Shown one piece after another: positions 18,147 to 26,963 of a stretch of DNA of 64,000 nt. The stretch's first letter is position 1. Each line of letters starts with the position of its first letter. The stretch spans positions 4,092,001-4,156,000 of the forward strand of contig NZ_AP025688.1 of assembly GCF_023168325.1 (NCBI RefSeq), in the 5' to 3' direction. The translations under genes were made by a program, and so were the position numbers. The notes under the pieces were generated by a model. That model was given only the letters and a program-made list of their open reading frames with translations, had not been told where the DNA came from and ran no database searches. This DNA is from Tsukamurella sp. PLM1. Lineage in GTDB: Bacteria > Actinomycetota > Actinomycetes > Mycobacteriales > Mycobacteriaceae.

Positions 18147-18464
18147 TCACGCGGCGTCCGCTTCGCGGTAGAGCTCGTCGGCGGGGCTGGCACGCCGCAC
18201 CGCGCAGATGCGTTCCTCCCGCGTTAGCGACAGCCGCGCCAAGTCAGTCCGCGCCCGATCCGCCACCAGGTTCCGCGCCAACTCCATTGCATCCGTGGGG
18301 GTCAAGCCCGCCAGCAGCGAGTCGCACTCAACATCCCAACCCGCGCCGTGCAATTCGGCGAGCGCGACCTCGGGCGAGACGCCGGATCCGACTGCAGCGC
18401 TCGCGGCGAGCAGATCCCGGATGAGGTCAGGATCGTCGCCCGGAGGGCTGGGCAGGGCCGTCAC
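18147..18464 (-). CDS. Hypothetical protein, possibly truncated
   Basis: A 105-residue acidic, helical protein from a GTG that overlaps the MGMT stop codon (GTGA), so it is translated with MGMT. Motifs such as VGSGVSPEVALAELHGAGWD and GLTPTDAMELARNLV are not ones I can assign. The reading frame continues past the TGA as protein-like sequence (see 18012-18146), so it may be the front part of a longer ancestral protein. Confidence 0.6.
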   Translation of the reverse strand: MTALPSPPGDDPDLIRDLLAASAAVGSGVSPEVALAELHGAGWDVECDSLLAGLTPTDAMELARNLVADRARTDLARLSLTREERICAVRRASPADELYREADAA

Positions 18465-18988
18465 CACAGCCCCAGCACCGCCCGCTCGGTGGCGAGCATC
18501 CGCATCTTCGTCTCCACGCCGCCGCCGGCGGAGAAGCCACCCGCCCTCCCGCCGGCCGCGGTCACGCGGTGGCAGGGGACGACGGGCGGGAACGGGTTCT
18601 CGCCGAGTGCCCGGCCGACGGCACGAGCGGAGCCGGGAAGGCCTATCTCCGTGGCGATCTCGCCGTACGTGCGGGTGGATCCGGGCGGGATCCGGCGTGT
18701 CGCGTCGTACACCGCGCGCTGAAAGTCGGTGAGCCCGTGCATGTCCAGCGGCACCCACGCCAGGTCGTCGTCCAGGTTTGTGCCCGAGACCAGGTCCGTG
18801 ATCGCGGCGACGATCCGCTCGACCTCCGGCGGCGGAGCCGATTCGACGGCGCCGCCGCGCGCGAGGGACTCCGCGGTCGCGTCGTCCGACAGGTCGGGCA
18901 GCCGGACCGAGGTGACGGCACCGTCGGCGCCCCAGGCGATCCCGCACCGCCCGACGGCGGTGTCGAAGAGCGCGAACCCGGCGGTCAC
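18461..18988 (-). CDS. Methylated-DNA-[protein]-cysteine methyltransferase
   Basis: A 175-residue O6-alkylguanine-DNA alkyltransferase (Ogt/AGT). It moves a methyl group from O6-methylguanine to its own cysteine, here C139 in the invariant PCHRV. The helix-turn-helix and arginine finger region is intact (GSTRTYGEIATEIGLPGSAR, AVGRALGENPFPPVVPCHRV). The GTG at 18988 overlaps the presumed end of the SRPBCC gene; the stop overlaps the next gene. A repair function inside an otherwise mixed operon. Confidence 0.9.
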   Translation of the reverse strand: MTAGFALFDTAVGRCGIAWGADGAVTSVRLPDLSDDATAESLARGGAVESAPPPEVERIVAAITDLVSGTNLDDDLAWVPLDMHGLTDFQRAVYDATRRIPPGSTRTYGEIATEIGLPGSARAVGRALGENPFPPVVPCHRVTAAGGRAGGFSAGGGVETKMRMLATERAVLGLW

Positions 18989-19478
18989 GGCAGCCGCGCC
19001 GCCGCTCGAGCTCGGCGAGGTTGGCCTCCATGCCGGCCTCCCAGATGCCGAGGCGGTAGTCGATGATCTGCGCCTCCCGGTCCGGGTGCTGCTCGATGTA
19101 CCGGCTGAACGGCGACGCCCCCGTTCCGGCGCGGGCCCACTGCCGCACCAGCGCGCCACCCTGGGCCGGTTCGACCTCGAATCCCCAGGTGGCCAACGGA
19201 TCCTCGACCGCTCCGACGACCCACACCCAGCGCCGGCCGTCCTCGACCTCGATGATCTCCGGCTCGGTGAACCACTCCCCGATCTCGGGGTCCGCGTTGT
19301 GGCCGCGGAAGCGAGCACCCACCGCGACGCCGGTGGCACCGTCGAGCCATTCGACGCGCTGCAACTCCCCGGCGACGGCCGTGGGCAGAGCGATGTCGGT
19401 GACGAGGCTCCACGCACGTTCCGGCGTACACGGCAGCGTGCGGGTCACCTCGATCGTCGGGTTGTCACGGAGCCTCAT
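18985..19478 (-). CDS. SRPBCC-family protein, 3' end unclear
   Basis: About 164 residues of a START/Bet v1-like ligand-binding fold (MRLRDNPTIEVTRTLPCTPE at the start; GWxVWVVGAVEDPLATWGFEV-type core; FSRYIEQHPDREAQIIDYRL). As written, the frame does not stop before the MGMT gene; a one-base shift near 18997-19003 would end it at a TGA (18987-18985) that overlaps the MGMT GTG, the usual pattern here. TAGGAT sits 6 bases before the ATG, suggesting a leaderless start. Polyketide cyclase/dehydrase-type lipid-binding role is possible but not shown. Confidence 0.72.
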
Positions 19479-19487
19479 GGCTCGATC

Positions 19488-20087
19488 CTATTCCGCGGCG
19501 CGGGCCGCGGCTTCGACCTTCGCACGGTGCGCGGTCCAATCGTCGTCGTCGGGGAGGTTGCTGTTCCCGGACTGCAGGCCCGCGGCACCGTCGATGCTCT
19601 CGCGAACGACGTCGGCCTGGCCCGCGTGCCGGTCGAGGTCGCAGAAGAACGTGTGCATCGCGAGCCGGTGCAGCGTGACCGAGCTGCCGCGCTCGCCCCA
19701 CCACGGGACGGTGCCGGTCGCGGAGAGAGGGAGCTCGGCGAGGGTCGCGGTCGCGTGTGCGCGGGACCGGGTGAACAGGTCGACGATCGCCGCGGTCGGC
19801 TCGTCGGCGCGGACCCACAGATCGTTGTCCGCGACGTAGTCCGGCGACTCCGGATCCGGCAGGTGCGGGTGGGTGAACGGCCGGCCGAAACAGCCGCCGA
19901 GGTAGCCGGAGTCCACCATCGCACAGTGCTTGACCAGGCCGAGCAGATTGGTGCCCGTCGGTGTGAGCGGCCGCCGAAGGTCGTACTCGCCCAAGCCCTC
20001 GAGCTTCCAGACCAGCGCGTCCCGCGCCTGGTCGAGGTAGTGCTGGATATCGGCCTTGAGGGCCGCCTCGTCGATCGGTTCCGCCAT
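19488..20087 (-). CDS. DinB-family (DUF664) protein
   Basis: A 199-residue four-helix-bundle protein of the DinB/YfiT superfamily, many of which are mycothiol-dependent S-transferases in actinobacteria. The three likely metal histidines are in NLLGLVKHCAMVDSGYLGG, LHRLAMHTFFCDLDRHAGQAD. The final VVRESIDGAAGL is typical. The ATG at 20087 is followed by the family start EPIDEAALKADIQHYLDQAR. Substrate not readable. Confidence 0.85.
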   Translation of the reverse strand: MAEPIDEAALKADIQHYLDQARDALVWKLEGLGEYDLRRPLTPTGTNLLGLVKHCAMVDSGYLGGCFGRPFTHPHLPDPESPDYVADNDLWVRADEPTAAIVDLFTRSRAHATATLAELPLSATGTVPWWGERGSSVTLHRLAMHTFFCDLDRHAGQADVVRESIDGAAGLQSGNSNLPDDDDWTAHRAKVEAAARAAE

Positions 20088-20146
20088 GCCCAGACGGTGC
20101 CACACGGCTCCGACATTTGGAGTCGATGGTGGGTCCGCGAGCAGTT

Positions 20147-20698
20147 CTACGCCCCGACGACCCGCGACTCGCCGACCGACACGCAGCGCTCCCGCGTACC
20201 GTCGACCGCGAACCAGCCGCGCTCGAACTCCTGCCAGCGCACGAGCTCGGCTCGCGCCTCCTCGCCGTCGCGGGCGACGGCGCGCTCGAGCCGCTCGGCC
20301 GGCGTTCCGCCGTCGAGCCACAGCGCCAGGGACAGCCGGTCCGCGATGGAGCGGCGCGCGCTGGACACGCCCTCGATCACGATCAGCGGCGCCCACGTCA
20401 GCCGCACTTCGTCGCCGGGCGCGGGGACTCCCTCGCGCCAGACCATGGGCCGATAGAAGGCGTGCCGGCCACGCGTCAACGGGTCGATCACCTCGGACAC
20501 GAGCTGCGGCCACCACGACACGGGGTCGTCCCAGGTGGCGTAGTGGTCCGTGCGGACGAGGGCTACGCGGGCACCGTCGGCCCGGAGATCGTCGACGAGG
20601 CGCTGCGCGTACGTCGATTTGCCCGCCCCCGACGGCCCGTCGACGGCGACGATGCCCTCGGCTCCGCCCAGCCGGGCCAGCACCTGCGCGGCGTCCAT
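20147..20698 (-). CDS. Uridine-kinase-like P-loop protein
   Basis: A 183-residue P-loop kinase-like protein. Walker A is GIVAVDGPSGAGKSTYAQRL, followed by VALVRTDHYATWDDPVSWWP and a LIVIEGVSSARRSIADRL block as in uridine kinase and phosphoribulokinase relatives. Nucleoside phosphorylation is plausible but not certain. Starts 3 bases after the recR stop, in the ybaB-recR operon. Confidence 0.8.
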   Translation of the reverse strand: MDAAQVLARLGGAEGIVAVDGPSGAGKSTYAQRLVDDLRADGARVALVRTDHYATWDDPVSWWPQLVSEVIDPLTRGRHAFYRPMVWREGVPAPGDEVRLTWAPLIVIEGVSSARRSIADRLSLALWLDGGTPAERLERAVARDGEEARAELVRWQEFERGWFAVDGTRERCVSVGESRVVGA

Positions 20699-20701
20699 GC
20701 C

Positions 20702-21354
20702 TCACCCGCCCGCGGGCGGGATCTCCTCGAGCACGCGGGGCGGCTCGGACAGCGACCGGCGGCCGCTCATGGCGCGCCCCAGGGTCAGCTCGTCGGCGAA
20801 CTCCAGCTCGGCGCCCATCGGCAGGCCCGCCGCGGGGCGGGTGACGGTGAGCCCGGGGAAGTCCTTGAGCATCCGCACGAGGAACGCCGCCGTGGCCTCG
20901 CCCTCGGTGTTCGGGTCGGTCGCGATGATGACCTCGTCCACGTCGACGCCGTCGACGGAGGTGCCCAGCCGCACCAGCAGCTCGCGGATGCGCAGCTTCT
21001 CCGGCCCGATCGACTTGATCGGATTCAGCGCACCACCGAGGACGTGGTAGAGACCGCGGTACTCGCGGGTTCGCTCGACGGCCTGGACGTCCTTGGCCTC
21101 CTCGACGACGCAGATCTTCGACGGGTCGCGTCGCGAATCGCTGCAGATCCGGCAGCGCGCTTCGGCCGAGACGTTGCCGCACACCTCGCAGTAGCGCACG
21201 TCGTTGCGCACGCGGGTGAGCGCGTTCGTGAGCCGATCGATGTCGGTGGGCTGCACCCCCAGGAGGTGGAACGCGATGCGCTGCGCGCCGCGCGGGCCCA
21301 CCCCGGGAGCTTGGCCAGCTCGTCGATCAGCTCCTGAACAGGTCCTTCGTACAC
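20702..21354 (-). CDS. recR: Recombination mediator RecR, frameshifted
   Basis: RecR, about 217 residues when repaired, acts with RecF/RecO to load RecA at gaps. Seen: [18 protein letters not shown], then (next frame) [20 protein letters not shown], the C4 zinc finger [18 protein letters not shown], and the Toprim domain ([39 protein letters not shown]). The frame changes at the C4 run 21301-21304; adding one base restores the standard GVGPRGAQR junction. GTG start. Downstream of ybaB by 10 bases, the classical pair. Confidence 0.93.
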
Positions 21355-21364
21355 GTCCCGCCCG

Positions 21365-21673
21365 TCAGAAAGGCAGGCCGCCCGCGAGCGGCCCCATCTT
21401 CTGCTGCGCGAGCGCGGCCGTGTTGTCCGCCAGGTTCGACAGTGCCCCCAGGACCAGATCCTGCAGGGTCTCGACGTCCTCCGGGTCGACCACCTTGGGG
21501 TCGATGACCACGGACTTGACCTGGCCGTCGCCGGTGCCGGTCACCGTCACCAGGCCGCCGCCGGCCTGCCCCTCGACGGTGGTCACCGCGAGTTCCTGCT
21601 GGGCCGCCATGAGCTGCTGCTGCATCGCTCCGACCTGGGCCATCAGGTCTTCCATCGAGCCTCCGGGCTGCAT
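21365..21673 (-). CDS. YbaB/EbfC-family nucleoid-associated protein
   Basis: A 102-residue small DNA-binding protein, homologue of YbaB. The pattern is standard: a coiled helix ([20 protein letters not shown]), a beta core ([40 protein letters not shown]) and a C-terminal helix. First gene of the operon with recR; divergent from the amidase gene. Confidence 0.9.
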   Translation of the reverse strand: MQPGGSMEDLMAQVGAMQQQLMAAQQELAVTTVEGQAGGGLVTVTGTGDGQVKSVVIDPKVVDPEDVETLQDLVLGALSNLADNTAALAQQKMGPLAGGLPF

Positions 21674-21754
21674 GATTCACTCCCTAACGCCGGTCAGCTG
21701 ACCCGCTATGTCCGATTCTTGTTGCTTGTGTTACCACTGTGCCGGTTGTGGCGG

Positions 21755-21760
21755 TACAGT
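21755..21760 (+). promoter_or_regulatory. -10 box of leaderless amidase gene
   Basis: TACAGT ends 7 bases before the GTG at 21768, placing the transcript start on the start codon. Confidence 0.45.
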
Positions 21761-21767
21761 ACGATCC

Positions 21768-22590
21768 GTGAAGAACCGCCGTTCCGCCCTCCTGGCCGCG
21801 ACCGCGATCCCGGCCCTGGTCCTCTCCGGCTGCACCATCGGTGACGCCGGACAGCGGCGGGACTCGGCCCCGTCCCCAGCCTATCGCTCGGCGGGCCCGC
21901 CCTCGTGAACAACGCGGCGCCGCTGACCGCGGGGGCGTTGGCCGGGAAGAAGATCTTCGTCGATCCGGGACACAACGGCGCGAACGACGCCTCGATCAAC
22001 AAGCAGGTCCCCACCGGCCGCGGCGGCACCAAGCCGTGCCAGACCACCGGCACCACCAGTGTGAACGGCGTGCCCGAGCACACCTTCAACTACGCGGTGG
22101 CCTACAAGCTCTACCAGGTGCTCACGGCTGCCGGCGCTCAGGTGATGATGTCCCGCACCGACGACACGTCGGTCGCGTCCTGCATCGACGCCCGCGCCGC
22201 GGCTGCGAACGCGTGGGGCGCCGACGCAGCCGTGAGCATCCACGCCGACGGTTCCGCCCCGGTAACCGCGGGTTTCACGTGAATCTTTCCTCGCCGCCCC
22301 TGAATGCCGCGCAGCAGACCGCGAGCCCCGCGTACGCCGCGAAGATGCGCGACGCGCTCGTCGCCGGCGGCTTCACCCCCGCCACCTACATCGGTTCCGG
22401 CGGGCTGTACCCGCGCTCGGACCTCGCCGGGCTCAACCTTGCGACGGTGCCGTCCGTGCTCGTCGAGGCAGGCAACCTCCGCGACGCGACCGAGGCGAAG
22501 GTGCTCGAGTCCGCCGAGGGCCAGCAGAGGCTCGCCGACGCCGTGGCCGCCGGCATCGCCTCCTACCTGGGCGCGCCCGCAACGCGGTAG
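21768..22590 (+). CDS. N-acetylmuramoyl-L-alanine amidase (Amidase_3), frameshifted
   Basis: A zinc amidase that cuts the bond between muramic acid and peptide stems in the cell wall; about 274 residues when repaired. The leader ends in a lipobox-like LVLSGC, then the catalytic fold: KKIFVDPGHNG (zinc His), VPEHTFNYAVAYKLYQVL (Glu), SIHADGS (His) and VPSVLVEAGNLRDATEA (catalytic Glu). Three frames are needed, with breaks near 21896-21903 and at the C4 run 22257-22260; adding one base to each gives a complete protein. Corresponds in position and layout to mycobacterial Rv3717. Confidence 0.87.
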
Positions 22591-22594
22591 CCGC

Positions 22595-23540
22595 TCACGA
22601 ATTCGGCTTCTGCTGCCGCGCGCGTGCAATACGCACACGCGAGCCGTCAGAACCCGGAATCGTGAGCGCACGAGCGCTGACGTACTCGCGCTCGGTGCCG
22701 TCGACCGGGTCTGTGAAGGCCAGCCTGCGGGCGAGCAGCCGCAGCGGATCGCTGAAATCGCCGTCCACGACCTCGCGCGGCTCCGGGTACAGCGGATCCC
22801 CGAGGATCGGCACGCCCAGCCCGGCCATGTGCAGGCGGAGCTGGTGCGTCTTGCCCGTCTCCGGGCGCAGCCGGTACCGCCCGACGGTGCCGCCCCGCCC
22901 GTCCGACACCTCGGCCTCCAGCGCGACGTGCGAGCGCGCGTTGACCGGTCCCTCCACCTCGTAGGCGCGCATGATGCCCGGCGTCTTCTCGATCCGGGAT
23001 TCAACGGTGGCCGGCAGCTCCAGGTCCGGGCGCAGCGGCGCCAGCGCCGCGTACTCCTTGCGCGCGGCGCCCGCCGCGAACAGCTGCTGATATCTCCCCG
23101 CACCGCCGGGTCGCGGGTGAACAGCAGCACCCCGCGGTCAGGCGGTCCAGACGGTGCGCGGGCGCGAGCCGGGGATCGTCGAGCTCGCGGCGCAACCGCA
23201 CCAGCGCACTCTGCACCACGCGTGCCCCGCGCGGCATGGTCGCCAGGAAGTGCGGCTTGTCGACCACGACAATGCGCTCGTCCTGGTACAGGACAGGCAT
23301 CGAGAAGGGCACGTCGATCTCGTCCGGCAGCTCGCGGTACATCCACACCGCCTGCCGCGCGGCCACGAGATCCGACGGGGCCAGCGGCGCACCGTCGGAC
23401 CCGACGACCGAGCCCGACGCGCTCTCGCGCGCCACGTACTCCGCGGTGCCCGGGAACCTGGCCTCGAGGACCTCACCGAGCGTGCGTCCGGCCTCCTCGA
23501 CAGCGATGACGAGGCGGGTGGCGTCGACCCCGTCGCGCAG
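22595..23540 (-). CDS. RluA-type pseudouridine synthase, frameshifted
   Basis: RluA/YceC-family synthase that converts uridine to pseudouridine in rRNA or tRNA. Seen in order: MPVLYQDERIVVVDKPHFLA, the catalytic APAHRLDRLTAG (Asp in HRLDR), then RPETGKTHQLRLHMAGLGVP near the C-terminus. Frame breaks at C4 runs 23130-23133 and 23096-23099; one base added to each rejoins the frames. The N-terminal family motif PLPLRDGVDATRLV lies before the first GTG (23435), and no ATG/GTG/TTG exists between it and the in-frame TAG of the upstream gene; a CTG at 23540 or another indel must be invoked. Confidence 0.8.
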
Positions 23541-23576
23541 GGGTAGGGCGGTACCGGCGCGCCCCGGTGGCGGCGC

Positions 23577-24017
23577 CTAGCCGTTGGACTCGACCTGCAC
23601 CTTGAGGTTGGTCAGCAGTTCGTCGTAGATGCGGCCGAGTCCCTTGGGCGCGAAGGTCTTCTCGAAGAAGCCGCCGATACCGCCGGCGCCCTGCCAGGAC
23701 GTGGTGATCGTGACGGTGGACTGCTCGCCCGCCCCGGCCACGCGGTAAACGGTGACCATCGTGCTGTTCGCGTCGGTCTCGGTGACGGCGTCGCCCGAGA
23801 CGGTGACCGAGGCACGGACGTTGCGCGAGCGCTTCTCGGTGGCCTGCAGGACCCACTCGGCGACGGTGCCGTCACCCTGCCCGCCCTCGACCACCCGGTA
23901 GTCGCGGTAGTTCGGGGGCAGGATCTCGGCCCGCCGGGTGTAGTCGGCGATCGCCGCGAGGACGACCTCGGGCGCGGCGGCGACGGTGATGGACTTCTGT
24001 GCGGTTACCTGGGCCAA
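23577..24017 (-). CDS. SRPBCC-family protein (Rv3718c-like)
   Basis: A 146-residue polyketide-cyclase/START-like protein: AQVTAQKSITVAAAPEVVLA, ILPPNYRDYRVVEGGQGDGT and a long C-terminal helix (APKGLGRIYDELLTNLKVQV). A TTG start is inferred at 24017, after GAGAGAAG, because homology begins there; the upstream frame has no protein-like sequence. Divergent from the FAD oxidoreductase, as in the Rv3718c-Rv3719 pair of mycobacteria. Ligand unknown. Confidence 0.82.
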   Translation of the reverse strand: MAQVTAQKSITVAAAPEVVLAAIADYTRRAEILPPNYRDYRVVEGGQGDGTVAEWVLQATEKRSRNVRASVTVSGDAVTETDANSTMVTVYRVAGAGEQSTVTITTSWQGAGGIGGFFEKTFAPKGLGRIYDELLTNLKVQVESNG

Positions 24018-24119
24018 CTTCTCTCGTCCTCTGCCTAGCGGGTCGTCGGCACCCGCCGACCGGTTCGATGCCAGCCTAACCAATCGGAAATCGGACGCGC
24101 GCTCCGCGCCCGGGAGGTA

Positions 24120-24125
24120 TAGCGT
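24120..24125 (+). promoter_or_regulatory. -10 box of leaderless FAD oxidoreductase gene
   Basis: TAGCGT ends 7 bases before the GTG at 24133, supporting that codon as a leaderless start. Confidence 0.4.
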
Positions 24126-24132
24126 CGGAATT

Positions 24133-25578
24133 GTGAGTTCTCGGAATGAAGCGCCGGACAGGAGCTCGACATCAGTGCCCATCGCAGGGGAGGCGGCCTA
24201 CCGGGAGGGATTGGATCGACTGCTCGCGAGCCTCGACGCGATCCCCACCGATGGTCGGATCCGCCTGGCCAAGAAGACCTCGAACCTGTTCCGTGCCCGG
24301 GCCGCGACCGACACACCGGGCCTAGATGTTTCGGGCCTCGCGGCGGTGATCGCGATCGACCCCGACGCGCGGACCGCCGACGTGGGCGGGATGTGCACCT
24401 ACGAGGACCTGGTGGCCGCGACCCTCCCGTTCGGGCTGGCACCCACCGTGGTGCCGCAGCTGAAGACGATCACGCTCGGCGGCGCCGTGACGGGGATGGG
24501 GATCGAGTCGAGCTCGTTCCGCGCGGGCCTGCCGCACGAGGCGGTGCGGTCGATGGACATCCTCACCGGCGGGGGCCAGATCGTCACCGCCACACCGGAC
24601 GGACCCCATTCGGATCTCTACTTCGGTTTCCCGAACTCGTACGGCTCGCTCGGCTACGCCACCCGGCTCACCATCGACCTGGAACCCGTGGGTCGGTCAG
24701 TGGAGATGCGGCACGTGCGCTTCCACGCGCTGGACGAGCTACTGGCGGCCATGCGGGAGATCGTCGATTCGCGCGCCTACCTCGGCGAAACCGTGGACTA
24801 CCTCGACGGCGTGGTGTTCAGCCGCACCGAGTCGTACCTGACGCTGGGGCGCAAGAGCGACGAGCAGGGTCCGCTCAGCGACTACACCGGAATGCACGTC
24901 TACTACCGCTCCCTCCAACACGCCGACGGCGTGACGCGCGACCGGCTCACCACCCACGACTACCTGTGGCGATGGGACACCGACTGGTTCTGGTGCTCCC
25001 GCGCGTTCGGTGCGCAGAACCCCCGGGTCCGGCGATGGTGGCCGAAGCACCTGCTGCGCAGCAGTTTCTACTGGAAGCTGGTGGCGTTGGACCGCCGCTT
25101 CGACATCGGCGACAGGCTTGCGGCCCGCAAGGGTGAACCGCCGGGCGAGCGGGTCGTGCAGGACATCGAGGTGCGGATCGACCGCACCGTCGAGTTCCTC
25201 GACTGGTTCCTGACGGAGATCCCGATCGAGCCCCTCTGGTTGTGCCCCTTGCGTCTCCGCGAGCCGCTGGCGTCCGGTGCCGATCCGGCCCGGCCGTGGC
25301 CCCTGTACCCGCTGGAGCCCCACGAGACCTACGTGAACGTCGGTTTCTGGTCCGCGGTCCCCGAGCAACCCGGCCAGATCGAGGGCCGGGCGAACCGTCT
25401 CATCGAGGCGAAGGTGTCGGAACTCGGGGGACACAAGTCCCTGTACTCCGAGGCCTTCTATCCGCGCGCCGAGTTCGACGCGCTCTACGGCGGAACGGTC
25501 TCAGCGGAATTGAAATCCCGGTACGACCCGACGGGGCGCCTGTTGGGTCTTTACGACAAGACAGTCAGGAGGCAGTGA
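24133..25578 (+). CDS. FAD-binding oxidoreductase (VAO/PCMH type)
   Basis: A 481-residue PCMH-type FAD enzyme related to delta-24 sterol reductases and D-lactate-type oxidases. The FAD domain shows LDVSGLAAVIAIDPDARTAD, VGGMCTYEDLVAATLPFGLA, then VPQLKTITLGGAVTGMGIES; the C-terminal half has YVNVGFWSAVP and ends LLGLYDKTVRRQ. The next gene starts 2 bases after its stop with a strong ribosome site, so it is co-transcribed with the CFA-type methyltransferase. In mycobacteria the same pair (Rv3719-Rv3720) is found, and a shared role in methyl-branched or 10-methyl lipid synthesis (BfaA/BfaB-type) is an attractive inference. Confidence 0.86.
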   Translation: MSSRNEAPDRSSTSVPIAGEAAYREGLDRLLASLDAIPTDGRIRLAKKTSNLFRARAATDTPGLDVSGLAAVIAIDPDARTADVGGMCTYEDLVAATLPFGLAPTVVPQLKTITLGGAVTGMGIESSSFRAGLPHEAVRSMDILTGGGQIVTATPDGPHSDLYFGFPNSYGSLGYATRLTIDLEPVGRSVEMRHVRFHALDELLAAMREIVDSRAYLGETVDYLDGVVFSRTESYLTLGRKSDEQGPLSDYTGMHVYYRSLQHADGVTRDRLTTHDYLWRWDTDWFWCSRAFGAQNPRVRRWWPKHLLRSSFYWKLVALDRRFDIGDRLAARKGEPPGERVVQDIEVRIDRTVEFLDWFLTEIPIEPLWLCPLRLREPLASGADPARPWPLYPLEPHETYVNVGFWSAVPEQPGQIEGRANRLIEAKVSELGGHKSLYSEAFYPRAEFDALYGGTVSAELKSRYDPTGRLLGLYDKTVRRQ

Positions 25579-25579
25579 G

Positions 25580-26881
25580 TTGACCCGATCCACTGAGCAT
25601 CTGCCCAAGCTCAGCCTCGCGGAGATCATCGAGAAGGTGGCCGGGGGCGAGCTCGCCATCCGGGTGAAGGCCTACGACGGCTCCACCGCCGGCCCGGACG
25701 ACGCGCGGTACGGGCTGGACCTGCTCACCCCGCGCGGCACGACGTACCTGGCGACGGCACCGTCGGACATGGGGCTGGCACGCGCCTACATCGCCGGCGA
25801 CCTGGAGCTCACCGGCGCACCTCCCGGGGACCCGTACGAGGCCCTGCGCGCCCTGTCGGACGACCTGAAGTTCGCGAAGCCGTCGCCGAAGCTCCTGGCC
25901 CAGATCGCCCGGTCCGTGGGGCCGGAGCGGATGATCCCCGTCCCGCCCCCGCCGCAGGAGGCGCTGCCGCGCTGGCGGCGGATCGCGGAGGGGCTGCGGC
26001 ACAGCAGGTCCCGTGATGCGGATGCCATCCACCACCACTACGACGTGTCGAACCGGTTCTACGAACTGGTACTCGGCCCGTCGATGACCTACACCTGCGC
26101 CTGCTACCCCACCGCGGATACGGATCTCGAAGCGGCACAAGAAAACAAGTACCGGCTGGTGTTCGAGAAGCTCCGCCTGAAGCCCGGCGACCGGCTGCTC
26201 GACGTGGGCTGCGGCTGGGGCGGCATGGTGCGGTACGCGGCCCGACGGGGCGTGCACGTCATCGGGGCGACGCTCTCCAAGGAGCAGGCCCAGTGGGCTC
26301 GGGCCGCGATCGAGGAGGAGGGGCTGGGCGAGTTCGCCGAGGTGCGCTACAGCGACTACCGCGATGTGTCCGAGGGAGAATTCGATGCGATCAGCTCCAT
26401 CGGGCTCACCGAGCACATCGGTGTGCAGAACTACCCCGCGTACTTCACCTCGCTGCGCGACAAGCTGAAAACCGGTGGGCTGCTGCTGAACCACACCATC
26501 ACGCGGCACGACAACAAACTGTCGGGCAAGGGCGGGCAGTTCATCGACCGCTACGTCTTCCCCGACGGCGAACTCACCGGCTCCGGCCGGGTGATCGCCG
26601 CGATCCAGGACATCGGCGGCATGGAGGTGCGGCACGAGGAGGACCTCCGCGAGCACTACGCGCTCACCCTGGCCGCCTGGTGCCGGAACCTGGTGGACAA
26701 CTGGGACGAGGCCGTCGCCGAGGTGGGACTCGGCACCGCCCGCGTGTGGGGCCTCTACATGGCCGGATCGCGACTGGGCTTCGAGCGCAACGTGGTCCAG
26801 CTGCACCAGATCCTCGCGGTGAAGCTCGACGCGAAGGGCGGCGCCGGCGACCTACCGCTGCGCCCGTGGTGGGACGCCTGA
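25580..26881 (+). CDS. Cyclopropane-fatty-acid-synthase-type methyltransferase
   Basis: A 433-residue SAM-dependent lipid methyltransferase (CFA synthase/UfaA family). Seen: HHHYDVSNRFYELVLGPSMT, then YTCACYP, the SAM motif LLDVGCGWGGMVRYAARRGV near residue 206, TLSKEQAQWA and SIGLTEHIGVQNYPAYF with the family tail NFERNVVQLHQ-type (GFERNVVQLHQILAVKLD). It would add a methyl or methylene to an unsaturated acyl chain. AGGAGG (25567-25572) is 7 bases from the TTG start. With the upstream FAD oxidoreductase it could form a methylate-then-reduce pair making 10-methyl branched acids such as tuberculostearate. Confidence 0.9.
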   Translation: MTRSTEHLPKLSLAEIIEKVAGGELAIRVKAYDGSTAGPDDARYGLDLLTPRGTTYLATAPSDMGLARAYIAGDLELTGAPPGDPYEALRALSDDLKFAKPSPKLLAQIARSVGPERMIPVPPPPQEALPRWRRIAEGLRHSRSRDADAIHHHYDVSNRFYELVLGPSMTYTCACYPTADTDLEAAQENKYRLVFEKLRLKPGDRLLDVGCGWGGMVRYAARRGVHVIGATLSKEQAQWARAAIEEEGLGEFAEVRYSDYRDVSEGEFDAISSIGLTEHIGVQNYPAYFTSLRDKLKTGGLLLNHTITRHDNKLSGKGGQFIDRYVFPDGELTGSGRVIAAIQDIGGMEVRHEEDLREHYALTLAAWCRNLVDNWDEAVAEVGLGTARVWGLYMAGSRLGFERNVVQLHQILAVKLDAKGGAGDLPLRPWWDA

Positions 26882-26899
26882 TCGATTCGCCTGCCGCGT

Positions 26900-26938
26900 G
26901 TGCACCGTTGATCAACTCTCAGTTGATCAACGGTGCAC
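26900..26938. terminator. Perfect 18-bp hairpin between convergent genes
   Basis: Arms 26900-26917 and 26921-26938 are perfect inverted repeats (GTGCACCGTTGATCAACT and its complement) with a CTC loop and no T-tract on either side. Placed between the CFA-type gene and dnaX, which converge, so it likely stops both transcripts in the U-tract-free style common in actinobacteria. Confidence 0.85.
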
Positions 26939-26963
26939 GTCCGGCGGTCAACCGGCCCGTCGC

